Shown one piece after another: positions 1-8,502 of a stretch of DNA of 64,000 nt; within the stretch, counting starts at the first letter, position 1, and each line of letters begins with the position of its first letter. Both the position numbers and the translations under genes were made by a program. This stretch comes from Verrucomicrobiota bacterium (GTDB taxonomy: Bacteria > Verrucomicrobiota > Verrucomicrobiia > Opitutales > Opitutaceae). Location: positions 105,645 to 169,644 of the forward strand of contig JACRQG010000005.1 of the NCBI GenBank assembly GCA_016222805.1. The letters run 5' to 3'. The notes under the pieces were generated by a model. It had not been told where the DNA came from. It saw only the letters and a list, made by a program, of their open reading frames with translations, and searched no databases.

Positions 1-50
1 GGTGGCCGGCGCGTGAACCGCTGGCGGCGGCCCGTGCCCGCTTCGCCCCC

Positions 51-647
51 ATGTCTGTCGCACCCTTTGCCCTTCGGATGAGGCATGCGGCCGTGGTCTT
101 CGCGGTCGCCGGATTCGCAGGCGCCTCCACCCCGCCGCCGCCGGCCGGGTGGCTGCACGTCGATGTTCCGCTGTGGGACATTGCGGACGAAGGCCTGCCG
201 TTCCGGCTCACCTATTCCCGCACCTCCCCGGTGGACCCGCTCGCCCGGGCCTTCCTCGCCAGCGAGGTGCGCTGGACGATGAGCGGCGGATATGCCCGCG
301 TCTATGACAGCTACGACGCCGCGACGGGAGTATTCAAACACCGCGGCGGCCACGCCGCCCTCGCCAGCATCGGACGACAGTTTCGCTGGCATCCCCCTGC
401 CGCTTTCGGTCGAGGCGCACCGGCACTGGCCATCGAACTCGGCGTCCACGCTGCCACGCGTCGCTTCCCGGCTGACGGCACCGCCGTCAACGTGAAGCTC
501 ATCACCGGACTGGAGTGGACCCTTCCTCACCGCAGCGGCCGGCTGGGGAGCATCGGCGTGATGTGGCTCCATTTTTCAAACGCCAACCTCTTTCCGCGCA
601 ATGCCGGGTACGATGGCCTGGCGGTGCGCTTCGGACGTCGCCTCTGA
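51..647 (+). CDS. PagL-like lipid A 3-O-deacylase / acyloxyacyl hydrolase
   Basis: The 198-residue protein has an N-terminal hydrophobic segment (about residues 11-25), fitting export to the outer membrane, and alternating hydrophobic strands expected of a small beta-barrel. The C-terminal part has the PagL signature: H174-F-S176-N, then an Asn/Gly-rich turn and a final strand ending in RFGRRL. In PagL the His-Ser pair works with a Glu 14 residues after the His to remove the 3-O acyl chain of lipid A; here that position is Asp188. Length suits the family (about 170-200 residues). The ATG follows a C-rich leader with no Shine-Dalgarno sequence. The gene stands alone and converges on the decarboxylase gene. 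Assignment rests on the C-terminal motif; deacylase activity is inferred. Confidence 0.6.
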   Translation: MSVAPFALRMRHAAVVFAVAGFAGASTPPPPAGWLHVDVPLWDIADEGLPFRLTYSRTSPVDPLARAFLASEVRWTMSGGYARVYDSYDAATGVFKHRGGHAALASIGRQFRWHPPAAFGRGAPALAIELGVHAATRRFPADGTAVNVKLITGLEWTLPHRSGRLGSIGVMWLHFSNANLFPRNAGYDGLAVRFGRRL

Positions 648-758
648 CCGCCGGGCCGCGGTCCATCGCGCCGCCGCTCCCAACCGAAGGCCCGCCCGCC
701 TCGACGCAGACGCCTCGCCGCTCCCTCCGGCTTGGTCGGCCCGGGGCGCACTTCCCGC

Positions 759-2177
759 TCACGCCGTCCCGGCGGCTTCCACGGCATCGAGCATCGCGGC
801 CAGGTGGTCCGTCGTCGTGAAGGGGTTCATCAAGGCGGTGCGCAACCAGACCCGGCCCCGCAGCTTGGTCTGCACGATGTAGAAACGGCCGGATTCAATC
901 ACCCGCTGCCGCGCGAGGGCGTTCCGGGCATCCACGGCGGCCTCGTCCATCCCGGGCGGCCGCATCCGGAAGCACACGATGTTGGATTCGGGTTCGACCG
1001 CGACCTCGAAGGGAGGGCGCGCCCGCAGCATCCGGGCGAAGTCGCGCGCCAGCGCATGGACCGTGCGCAGGTGCTCGCGCCACAGCTCCTCGCCGGACGT
1101 GCGCCAGATCGCGGCGATCTTCGCGCTCATGCTGAGCTTCGTGCATTCGTAGGTCCGGCGCCCGCTGTCGCGCCAGGGATCACGCTCATTCTCGGCAAAA
1201 AGGTACTGCGCCCGGAGGTGAAACGCGGCCCACGAGGCCGCCGGTTCGCGAAACAGGACCGCGGTCGCGAGCGCCGGCGTGAGGAGCAGCTTGTGAAAAT
1301 CGACGATGGCGGAGTCGGCCCGCTCGATCCCAGCGATCCGATCCTTCAGTTCGGGACAGAACGCCACGGCGGCGCCATGTGCGCCGTCGACATGAAACCA
1401 CAGGCCATGTTGCGCGCAGAAGTCCGCCAGGGCCGGCAAGTCGTCGTAGCTGCCCGTCGAGGTTGAGCAGGCGCACGCGACCAGGGCCACCGGCCGGCGG
1501 CCGCGCCGCTCCGCTTCCGCCAGGGCGGCCGGCAGCAGATCCACGCGCAGCTTGAAGCGCTCGTCGGTCGGCACGGTCACCAGGCCCGCCCGCCCCCACC
1601 CCATCACCTGCACCGCCCGGGCGGTGCAATAATGCCCCTCCTCGGAGGCAATCACCGCCCATCGCCGATCCGTGCCCTCCTCCAGCGTCTCTTCCCCAAG
1701 CACCCGGCTGCGGGCCGCCAGCAGCGCCGTCAGCGTCGCCAGCGTGCCGCCCGAGGTGAGGAAACCATCCCCGGGCGACAGCCCGAGCACCGCGCAGGTG
1801 CGGCCGATGATCCACCGCTCGAGGGCATTCGCCGCCGGCCCCATCTCGTACACCGCCATTCCGTTGTTGAGCAGTTCCGCGGCCAGTCCGGCCAGCGCCG
1901 CCGCCGGGGCGGGCGCGCACACCTGGTGCCCCAAATAGTGGGGATGGTGCAAACGGATGCTGCGCTCGACAAACTCGCCGACGAATTCCGCCACGCGCTG
2001 CGGGGGCTCCGCCATGCGACGCTCCCAGTGCGCGAGCTCCGACGGCGGCGGCGTCCAGGGCAAGACGGGGCCCTGGCCTGCCTGCACCTGCGCCAGCAGG
2101 TTCGCGAGCAGGTCCACCACCTTGTGCCCCTCCTCGCGGAAGTGCGCCGCATCAAAGGCCGTTCGCAGGGTTTCCAT
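759..2177 (-). CDS. PLP-dependent group II amino acid decarboxylase
   Basis: A 472-residue member of the aromatic-L-amino-acid/glutamate decarboxylase family (fold type I, group II). Visible landmarks are the SGGT cofactor phosphate loop (residues 142-145), His182 in SEEGHYC, which stacks on the PLP ring, Asp264 in HVDGAHG, which contacts the pyridine nitrogen, and Lys296 in DFHKLLLTP, the Schiff-base lysine. Length matches bacterial AADC-like enzymes. The ATG at 2177 was chosen because the family begins with a short amphipathic helix (METLRTAFD); the frame stays open upstream only through the next gene's DNA. It lies 68 bases behind the small Cys-rich gene on the same strand, possibly in one transcript. 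The amino acid substrate cannot be told from sequence. Confidence 0.85.
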   Translation of the reverse strand: METLRTAFDAAHFREEGHKVVDLLANLLAQVQAGQGPVLPWTPPPSELAHWERRMAEPPQRVAEFVGEFVERSIRLHHPHYLGHQVCAPAPAAALAGLAAELLNNGMAVYEMGPAANALERWIIGRTCAVLGLSPGDGFLTSGGTLATLTALLAARSRVLGEETLEEGTDRRWAVIASEEGHYCTARAVQVMGWGRAGLVTVPTDERFKLRVDLLPAALAEAERRGRRPVALVACACSTSTGSYDDLPALADFCAQHGLWFHVDGAHGAAVAFCPELKDRIAGIERADSAIVDFHKLLLTPALATAVLFREPAASWAAFHLRAQYLFAENERDPWRDSGRRTYECTKLSMSAKIAAIWRTSGEELWREHLRTVHALARDFARMLRARPPFEVAVEPESNIVCFRMRPPGMDEAAVDARNALARQRVIESGRFYIVQTKLRGRVWLRTALMNPFTTTDHLAAMLDAVEAAGTA

Positions 2178-2245
2178 GAATCCGACATGGAGCACTTCCC
2201 GCCGCCCGACCGCGAATCCAATCTGCAACGCCCCCCGGCCAGGCG

Positions 2246-2473
2246 CTACGACCCGCGGCGGCTTCGGACCGGCGGCGGCATCTCTCCTCGCGCGAGCGCC
2301 TCGGCGGCGGCCTGCCGCTTCGCTTCCTCGAGCAGGCGCACCCGCTCCTCCGCCGGCACCGCAAACTCCGCCTTCCCTTCCAGCACGCAACCCTTGCGAC
2401 CCGGGACGCAGTCTGTCTTGAGCCGCAGGCAGTGGTCCTCGTCCGGACAGAAGTGCGGGCAGGAGAAACTCAT
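2246..2473 (-). CDS. small cysteine-rich protein of unknown function
   Basis: A 75-residue protein with five cysteines in its first 29 residues (C5, C9, C15, C22, C29), followed by an Ala/Glu/Arg-rich amphipathic helix and a basic tail. No signal peptide or membrane segment is visible. The Cys spacing suggests a small metal-binding or disulfide-stabilised head, but I do not recognise a named family. It is the first gene of a possible pair with the decarboxylase, and starts 46 bases from the end of the hydrolase gene upstream. Coding is supported by the clean ATG, the ordered Cys pattern and no overlap with a better frame. Function unknown. Confidence 0.6.
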   Translation of the reverse strand: MSFSCPHFCPDEDHCLRLKTDCVPGRKGCVLEGKAEFAVPAEERVRLLEEAKRQAAAEALARGEMPPPVRSRRGS

Positions 2474-2519
2474 GGCCGGTTGGCTTGGGGCACTGGGAAC
2501 GCAGGCGAAAGCGCGGCCG

Positions 2520-3320
2520 CTACAACTTCACGTGCCGGTTCAGGAAATCGAGGATTGGGGCCGGATCCTTGAGGCTGTGCGGATGATGATCCACCCCGGG
2601 CTTCACGATGACCTCGATCGGCCCGCCCGCCTCCCGGTAGCGCTGCTCGAACTTCGCGGTGTTCTCCGGGTACGGCACGACCTTGTCGGCGTCGCCGCAG
2701 ACGATGAGAATCGGCACCCGCGACCGCGCCACGATCACGGTCCGGTCCACGGGATTGCCGCGAAACTCCGCGACAGATTGCTCCGTGAGCCCGTAGGCCT
2801 CGAGGCACTCCTTCCACTCCTTGGAACTCCGGTCGCGGCCTGGCCAACTGCGGATGTCGAGCACCGGGGCATCGAGGTAGAGGGCCGCCACCCGGTTGGG
2901 GTGCGCGACCGCGAAATTGTAGGCGTAGAGCCCGCCCCGGCTGAACCCTTCGAGGACGACCCGCTGCGCCAGGCCGAAACGCACCACGACATGGGCGTAG
3001 AACTGACCGAAGAGGGCCATCGCCTTGGGAGCGCCGTACAGGTTTTTCGCGTCCATGTACGCCACGTGCCAGCCCCGCGCGAGCAGGGCGAGGTCCGCCT
3101 GGGGCTCGTGGCCAAAGAACTCCGTCCGCCAGATCCACGGCTTTCCCGGCGCAGCCTGGGCCGGAAACACCACCAGGCAGGGCCTGCCCGCCACGGTAAA
3201 ATCCGCTCGGGTGAAACCATTCCACTCCGAGATCTGCGGTGCCGCCTCGACCCCAGCCGCGGCGGCGAAAACCCCGGTACTGCCCAGGGCCAGGAAAAGG
3301 ACGAGGAGGACGAGGCGCAT
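2520..3320 (-). CDS. secreted alpha/beta hydrolase
   Basis: A 266-residue alpha/beta-hydrolase with a signal peptide (hydrophobic residues 3-20, Ala-rich cleavage region). The nucleophile elbow is G125-F-S127-R-G129; a late Asp (D210 or D212, in VCGDADKVV) and a C-terminal His in VDHHPHS (residues 244-249) complete the triad. Such proteins cleave ester or amide bonds in the periplasm; the substrate is not predictable. It is divergent from thymidine kinase, with 157 bases between the starts, and is followed by the Cys-rich protein gene. Family assignment is firm; a prolyl-oligopeptidase or acyl-esterase role is only a guess. Confidence 0.8.
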   Translation of the reverse strand: MRLVLLVLFLALGSTGVFAAAAGVEAAPQISEWNGFTRADFTVAGRPCLVVFPAQAAPGKPWIWRTEFFGHEPQADLALLARGWHVAYMDAKNLYGAPKAMALFGQFYAHVVVRFGLAQRVVLEGFSRGGLYAYNFAVAHPNRVAALYLDAPVLDIRSWPGRDRSSKEWKECLEAYGLTEQSVAEFRGNPVDRTVIVARSRVPILIVCGDADKVVPYPENTAKFEQRYREAGGPIEVIVKPGVDHHPHSLKDPAPILDFLNRHVKL

Positions 3321-3477
3321 CTTGCCGGTGCGGGCAACAGTCGGCAGCTCCCCCCGCGAGGCAAGAGCGAAGCTCCGGTTCCCGCCAGCGGCAGCGGCCG
3401 CTTCCTCCCCCAGTCACCCCCTTTCGCGACACCGCAGGCTGGATCTTCCGCACCGCTCCCCCAGAGTCGGGTCCCCC

Positions 3478-4113
3478 ATGGCGAAGGTCTACTTCTACTA
3501 TGCCGCGATGAACGCGGGCAAAAGCACGGTCCTGCTCCAGTCGAGCTACAACTACCGCGAGCGCGGGATGCGCACCCTGCTCTTCACCCCGGCCATCGAC
3601 ACCCGTTACGGCACCGGCCGGATCGAGTCCCGCATCGGGCTCCACGCGGGCGCGATCCCCTTGGCCGCGACCGACAACATCCTCGCACTCGTTCGCACCG
3701 AGCACGGCCGCACGGCCGTGGCCTGCGTGCTGATCGACGAGTGCCAGTTCCTCACCACCGAGCAGGTCTGGCAGCTCTCGGACATCGCCGACACGCTCGA
3801 CATCCCGGTGCTGTGTTACGGACTCCGCACCGACTTCCAGGGAAAGCTCTTTCCCGGCAGCGCCGCACTCCTGGGAATTGCCGACGACCTCACGGAGCTG
3901 AAGACGATTTGCCACTGCGGGCGCAAGGCCACGATGAACCTCCGGGTCGATGCGCAAGGGCGGGGTGTTCGCGAAGGCGCCCAAGTCGAGATCGGCGGCA
4001 ACGACCGCTACGTCGCCATGTGCCGCCGGCACTTCAAGGACGCCCTCGCCGGCCGCATTATCGTCAAGCCCGACGCCACCCCGGGCACGCACGGCGAGGT
4101 GACGGCCTCCTGA
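3478..4113 (+). CDS. tdk: thymidine kinase (type II)
   Basis: A 211-residue protein very close to E. coli Tdk along its length. It phosphorylates thymidine with ATP in the salvage pathway. The P-loop is AMNAGKST (residues 10-17), the catalytic Glu88 lies in IDECQF, and the zinc site is formed by Cys145, Cys147, Cys182 and His185, in TICHCGRKA and MCRRHFK. The lasso-loop motif YGLRTDF is present at 114-120. The ATG at 3478 gives the exact family N-terminus (MAKVYFYY); the frame is open further upstream but that DNA is the divergent promoter region. It is followed after 27 bases by the broken lactonase gene. Confidence 0.95.
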   Translation: MAKVYFYYAAMNAGKSTVLLQSSYNYRERGMRTLLFTPAIDTRYGTGRIESRIGLHAGAIPLAATDNILALVRTEHGRTAVACVLIDECQFLTTEQVWQLSDIADTLDIPVLCYGLRTDFQGKLFPGSAALLGIADDLTELKTICHCGRKATMNLRVDAQGRGVREGAQVEIGGNDRYVAMCRRHFKDALAGRIIVKPDATPGTHGEVTAS

Positions 4114-4140
4114 CCTTCAACCGCGGCCTTTCCGGTCCCC

Positions 4141-5084
4141 ATGGCGCTCCCGCATCTCCTCTTCCTCGGCACCTACACCCGCTCCGGCACCAGCAAGGGC
4201 ATCTATTCCCTGCAGCTCGACGGAGCCACCGGCGCCCTCGGGGTGCCGAAGCTCGCCGCCGAGATTGCCGATCCCGGATGGATCACCCTCTCGCCCGACC
4301 GACGCCGGCTTTACGCCGTCCAACCGATCGCCAGCCAGGCGGTCGGCTTCGAGGTCGACGCCGATCAGGGGACCCTGATTCGCCTGGACGCTCCGGCCGG
4401 CACCGGACCGGCGACCGCCCCGGCCCACCTCGCCATTGACGCGACGGGCCGGGTCCTCCTCGCCGCCAACTACCACGAGGGCTACGTGGCGGCAGTTCCG
4501 CTCGGGGCTGGAGGATCGCCGGGCCAATCCCAGAGCATCCGTCACTCCGGGCGCAGCGTCCACCCGACGCGGCAGGACAAGGCCCATGTTCACTCGGTCA
4601 CCGTGTCGCCCGACAACCGCCACGTTGTCGTGGCTGATCTCGGCACCGACCAGGTCCATACGTACGCGCTCGACCTCGCCGGCGCGCGGTTGACCTCGCC
4701 GGCCTCGGCCGTACTCGCCGCCGCCCCCGGGGCGGGGCCCCGCCATGCGGCCTTCGGGCGCGATGGCCGGTTCCTTTACGTGGTGAATGAACTCCACAAT
4801 ACCGTGCTGGTCTGCGGCTTTGCGGCCGCCCGCGGTGAGCTGAATCCTCTACAGACTGTCTCGACGCTTCCGAACGGCTCGCAGGTAGCATCCACCGCCG
4901 CCGAAATCCGCGTCCACCCCAATGGCCAGTTCATCTACACCTCCAACCGCGGGTACGACAGTGCGGACATCAGGGCGACGACCTCGTCACGGTGTTTCAG
5001 GTCGACTCCGCGAGTGGCCGGCTAATCCCGACTCCACATTCCGCTCCGGTTCCCACCTGCATTTGCGTGGTGTTTCACCACTGA
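4141..5084 (+). pseudogene. lactonase-family beta-propeller gene, broken by an internal deletion
   Basis: The frame from 4141 encodes about 275 residues of a PF10282-type seven-bladed propeller (6-phosphogluconolactonase-like): it starts LFLGTYTRSG, carries repeated HPNG/SPD blade motifs and reaches YTSNRGYDS. It then slips out of frame and stops at 5025 after an unrelated tail. The missing C-terminal blade is intact in another frame from 4971 (QGDDLVTVFQVD) to the stop at 5082-5084, ending with the family's PTCICVVFHH. Against the intact paralogue at 20810-21943, about 42 residues (the GG.PRN blade) are absent at the junction near 4965-4972. So the gene has lost roughly 125 bases and its frame. 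No signal peptide, unlike the paralogue. A sequencing error would explain a frame slip but not the missing blade. Confidence 0.75.
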
Positions 5085-5226
5085 GGCAGCCACCGGGCCG
5101 CCGGCGGCTGCATAACGATCGCTTCTGGCCCGCCCGTTCGGGCCAAATCCACCTTATCTCTGCCCCGAACCCGGCGGGCCCGTTGACTCGCCTGCCGCCG
5201 AGACGCACATTCCCGGCCCTTTTCTC

Positions 5227-7104
5227 ATGGTCAGCCCTAACTCTCCCGAAACCCCGGGTGGTGCTGCCGCCGCTCCGCGCGCGACCCGCCCCATCAAGGA
5301 CGTCGTCATTCGACTCGCCGGCAACTCCCAGGACGGCATCCAGGCCGTCGGCGGATTCCTCGCCCGTCTCGCCGGGCGCAGTGAACAGGATGTCATGACC
5401 TACATGACCATCCCGTCGACCATCTCCGGCGGGCCCTCGATTTTCCAGGTCCGCATGGGCACCGGCGATATCCTGTCCGCCGGAGACCGGGCCGACATGC
5501 TGGTGGCCTTTTACCAGCACAGCTACGACGCCCATATCGGCTCCCTCCGGCCGGGCGGCGTGCTGCTCTACGATAGCGACCACGTGAAGCCCGCCGAAGG
5601 AGACCACCGTTTCACCGCGGTCGCCTGCCCGATCACCACCGGTACGGTCGAGGCGGTCGGCGGCACGGCGAAGGACAAGGGCAAGAACATCTTTGTCCTC
5701 GGCCTGATCGCGCGGATCTTCGACCTCGATGTCGAGAAACTCTCGGCGCTGATCAAGGAACGGTTCGGCGGCAAGCACGAGGACGTCGTGCGCAACGCGC
5801 TGCTCGCCTTCGACGCGGGGTATGCGTGGCCGCAGAACAACCTGCGCGATCTGTTTTATCGCTTCGAGGCCATCGAGGAGGCGGTCGCCCGGACGGGTCA
5901 CCCGCAGATCACCCTCGATGGCAACTCGGCCGTCGCCTACGGCCTGATCGCCGCGGGGGTCCGCCACGGCGCCGGCTATCCGATCACGCCGTGGTCCTCG
6001 ATCATGGAAATCCTCCGGTCGGAACTGCCGAAGTACGGCGGCATCTTCGTGCAGTGCGAGGATGAGATTGCGTCGATCTCCACGGCCCTCGGCTTCTCCT
6101 ACACCGGAGGCGTCGCGATCACCGGCAGCGCCGGTCCCGGGCTGTCGTTGAAGATGGAAGCCCTCAGCTGGGCCACGATGGCGGAAATGCCGTTGATCGT
6201 GGTCAACGTGCAGCGCGGCGGCCCCTCGACCGGCATGCCGACCAATGTCGAGCAGTCCGACCTCATGCAGGCGATCTGGGGCAGCCACGGCGACACGCCG
6301 CGGGTTGTCCTCGCGCCCAAGAACGTCGAGGACTGCTTCTACATCACGATGGAGGCGGTGCGGATCGCGAAGGAATATTCCACCCCCGTCATCATTCTCA
6401 CGGACCAGGCGCTCTCCTCGCGCATCGAAGCCTTCGACGAACCCGACCTGGCGAAGATCATGGTCGATCCCAAGGTCGACCGCTCGGAACGCCCCGCGGA
6501 CTTCAAACCCTACCCCCTGGACCGCCTGACCCAGCACGCTCCGGCCGGCACCAAGATGGCCTCGGGGCGTTACCCGACCGTCACGGGCCTGGAGCACGAC
6601 GAACACGGCCATCCCACCGGCAGCCCGAAACTGCACCAGCAGATGAACGCGAAGCGGCGCGAGAAGATCAAGGCCCTCGCCGCCACCCTGCCCGCTCCGG
6701 AACTCTCCGGCGACTCGGCGGGCGAGGTGCTCCTCGTCACCTGGGGCTCGAACTGGGGTCCCGCCCGCGAGGCGCTGGCCCGGGTCCGCGCCGCCGGCGT
6801 CAAGGCCGGCCACATGCACCTGCGCCATGTCCACCCGTTGCCCAACGGCCTCGAGCAGACCTTCAGCCGCTACCACAAGATCGTCGTGGCGGAGCTGAAC
6901 GACGAGGGCGTGTACGGCTTCGGCCAGTTCACCACCATGCTGCGCGCGCGGTACGCGATGCCCAACATCGTCAGCGTGTGCAAGACCGACGGTCTCACCT
7001 TCAAGGTGAGCGAGATCGTGGCGGGCATCTCCCGCCATGTCGAAAGCACCGAACTCGAGGCCACCCTCGGCGTGGCCCGCCAGAGCGCCCTCGCCCAACG
7101 CTGA
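5227..7104 (+). CDS. korA: 2-oxoacid:ferredoxin oxidoreductase, fused gamma-alpha subunit
   Basis: A 625-residue fused subunit. Residues 22-205 are the gamma domain (AGNSQDGIQ near the N-terminus), about 228-430 the alpha pyrimidine-binding domain (YPITP 251-255, CEDEIASI, RGGPSTGMPT 330-339), and about 515-620 the C-terminal domain. This architecture is typical of KorA, which with KorB oxidatively decarboxylates a 2-oxoacid, usually 2-oxoglutarate, to the acyl-CoA while reducing ferredoxin. The korB gene follows after 20 bases. The ATG at 5227 follows a pyrimidine-rich leader. The residues that decide 2-oxoglutarate versus pyruvate were not tested, so substrate is inferred from architecture. 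Confidence 0.92.
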   Translation: MVSPNSPETPGGAAAAPRATRPIKDVVIRLAGNSQDGIQAVGGFLARLAGRSEQDVMTYMTIPSTISGGPSIFQVRMGTGDILSAGDRADMLVAFYQHSYDAHIGSLRPGGVLLYDSDHVKPAEGDHRFTAVACPITTGTVEAVGGTAKDKGKNIFVLGLIARIFDLDVEKLSALIKERFGGKHEDVVRNALLAFDAGYAWPQNNLRDLFYRFEAIEEAVARTGHPQITLDGNSAVAYGLIAAGVRHGAGYPITPWSSIMEILRSELPKYGGIFVQCEDEIASISTALGFSYTGGVAITGSAGPGLSLKMEALSWATMAEMPLIVVNVQRGGPSTGMPTNVEQSDLMQAIWGSHGDTPRVVLAPKNVEDCFYITMEAVRIAKEYSTPVIILTDQALSSRIEAFDEPDLAKIMVDPKVDRSERPADFKPYPLDRLTQHAPAGTKMASGRYPTVTGLEHDEHGHPTGSPKLHQQMNAKRREKIKALAATLPAPELSGDSAGEVLLVTWGSNWGPAREALARVRAAGVKAGHMHLRHVHPLPNGLEQTFSRYHKIVVAELNDEGVYGFGQFTTMLRARYAMPNIVSVCKTDGLTFKVSEIVAGISRHVESTELEATLGVARQSALAQR

Positions 7105-7124
7105 CCCCGCCTCCTCCCATTCCC

Positions 7125-8063
7125 ATGTCTTCCGCCGTCGTCACTCCTCCCCAACCCGGCCAGCCGCTGACCAAGAAGGCCCTCGTCGCCGACCACCCGA
7201 CCTGGTGTCCCGGTTGCGGCGACTTCGCCGTGCTCGCCTCGTTCTACCGCGTGCTCGAGAAGCTCCAGTACCCGCACGAGAAGATCGTGACCTTCGCGGG
7301 CATCGGCTGCTCCTCGCGGTTCCCCTACTTCGTCAACACCCACGGTGGCCACTTCATCCACGGCCGCGCCCTCCCGTTCGCCGCCGGCATCAGCCTCGGG
7401 AACGACGACCTGCACGTCTTCGTCTTCGGCGGCGACGGCGATGGTTTCTCCATCGGGGGCAACCACCTCACCCACACCGCCCGCAAGAACATCCGGATCA
7501 CCTACGTGATCATGGATAACTCGGTGTACGGCCTGACCAAGAAGCAGACGTCGCCCACCTCGCCCGTCGGGTTCAAGTCCAAGACCGATCCCACCGGCGC
7601 GGTCGACCAGCCCATCAACCCGATGCGCACGCTGCTGAACAGCGGCGCCACGTTTGTCGCCCGCAGTCACGCCACCCAGGTCAATCACATGACCGACATG
7701 ATGCTTCGGGCCGCGCGGCACGACGGCTTCTCGGTCGTCGAAATCCTCTCCGAATGCGTCGAGTTTTTCGAGGGCGCCTTCGACGCCGCCAACCCCCGCA
7801 AGGGCGGCAACTGGGTCGTCATCGAGGAAAAGAAAAACGACGGCAGCCCCGAGGACGCGAAGCGGCACGACGTCACCGACGAAGTCGCCGCCTTCAAGCT
7901 CGCCAGCCTGGCCTGGCCGGGCGCCTTCGGCGTCTTTTACGAGAACAAGAGCCGCAAGACCAAGAACGCGCTCGAAGCGGATTTGATCACCCGCGCCCGG
8001 GAACGCACCAAGGGGGCCAGCGACCTCGCGGTGCTCCAGGCGACGTTCGCCAAGCTGCGGTAA
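7125..8063 (+). CDS. korB: 2-oxoacid:ferredoxin oxidoreductase, beta subunit
   Basis: A 312-residue TPP-binding beta subunit, partner of the preceding gene. CPGCG (residues 28-32) with a further Cys62 fits the [4Fe-4S] ligands of the family; GGDGDGFSIGGNH (102-114) and DNSVYGLTKKQ (131-141) form the Mg-TPP site. There is no ferredoxin-type 2x[4Fe-4S] domain, so electrons go to an external ferredoxin. The ATG at 7125 was preferred because it sits just past the korA stop and gives the usual short N-terminus; the frame extends upstream only inside korA. Confidence 0.93.
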   Translation: MSSAVVTPPQPGQPLTKKALVADHPTWCPGCGDFAVLASFYRVLEKLQYPHEKIVTFAGIGCSSRFPYFVNTHGGHFIHGRALPFAAGISLGNDDLHVFVFGGDGDGFSIGGNHLTHTARKNIRITYVIMDNSVYGLTKKQTSPTSPVGFKSKTDPTGAVDQPINPMRTLLNSGATFVARSHATQVNHMTDMMLRAARHDGFSVVEILSECVEFFEGAFDAANPRKGGNWVVIEEKKNDGSPEDAKRHDVTDEVAAFKLASLAWPGAFGVFYENKSRKTKNALEADLITRARERTKGASDLAVLQATFAKLR

Positions 8064-8502
8064 GGCCCGCCTCCCGCCGCTCCGTATCCGGAGCGCGTTC
8101 AACTCTCCGGGGGCCGCGCTTGAGCCGAAGGCGAGAGCGCGGCTGCCGAATAACTGAAAGCGCTGGAGATCCAGCGTCCGGCGTCCTTCGTCCGCGCCCC
8201 TGTGGGCGCGGCGACCCCGCCGCGCCGGCGGAAGCGTCACTGGCGGAGAAGGACCGGGCGAGCCCGCCCAGCCCGCAGGGCTGACGGCCGCATCCGACCG
8301 TCCGGTTCGGTCCGCCCCACGACCGGGGTGTCGTTCAGGGCTGCTCGCCGCTTCTGGAGCGGCGCGTTCGCCGGGAAAGGGACCTTTACAGGCCCTTAAC
8401 AAAAAAGCCGGCCGACCGGTGAAACACTCCCCGATCGCTCCCGTCCAAACTCGTCGCGCGGTTTTCGCCCGCCTCGGGCGGACGCGCCTCACTCCCGCTC
8501 CG
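8064..8502. other. non-coding stretch with REP-like palindromes
   Basis: No credible gene. It holds a six-base-arm hairpin just after korB (8161-8176) and, near 8200, a degenerate copy of the GTGGGCG..GCGACC..GCC palindrome seen elsewhere in the window. A GTG at 8419 would extend the next gene in frame, but the added residues look random. Confidence 0.5.
8161..8176 (+). terminator. possible weak terminator hairpin after korB
   Basis: CGCTGG-AGAT-CCAGCG forms a perfect six-base stem about 100 bases after the korB stop. There is no T-run after it, so Rho-independent termination is doubtful. Confidence 0.3.

Noticed and set aside
1-16. 3' end of an upstream gene (a TGA at 14-16)
   Set aside because: Only four codons are visible, too few to support a coding call.
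1632-4439. A 935-codon plus-strand open frame spanning several genes
   Set aside because: It covers the decarboxylase, hydrolase and thymidine kinase genes in wrong frames, with random-looking sequence.
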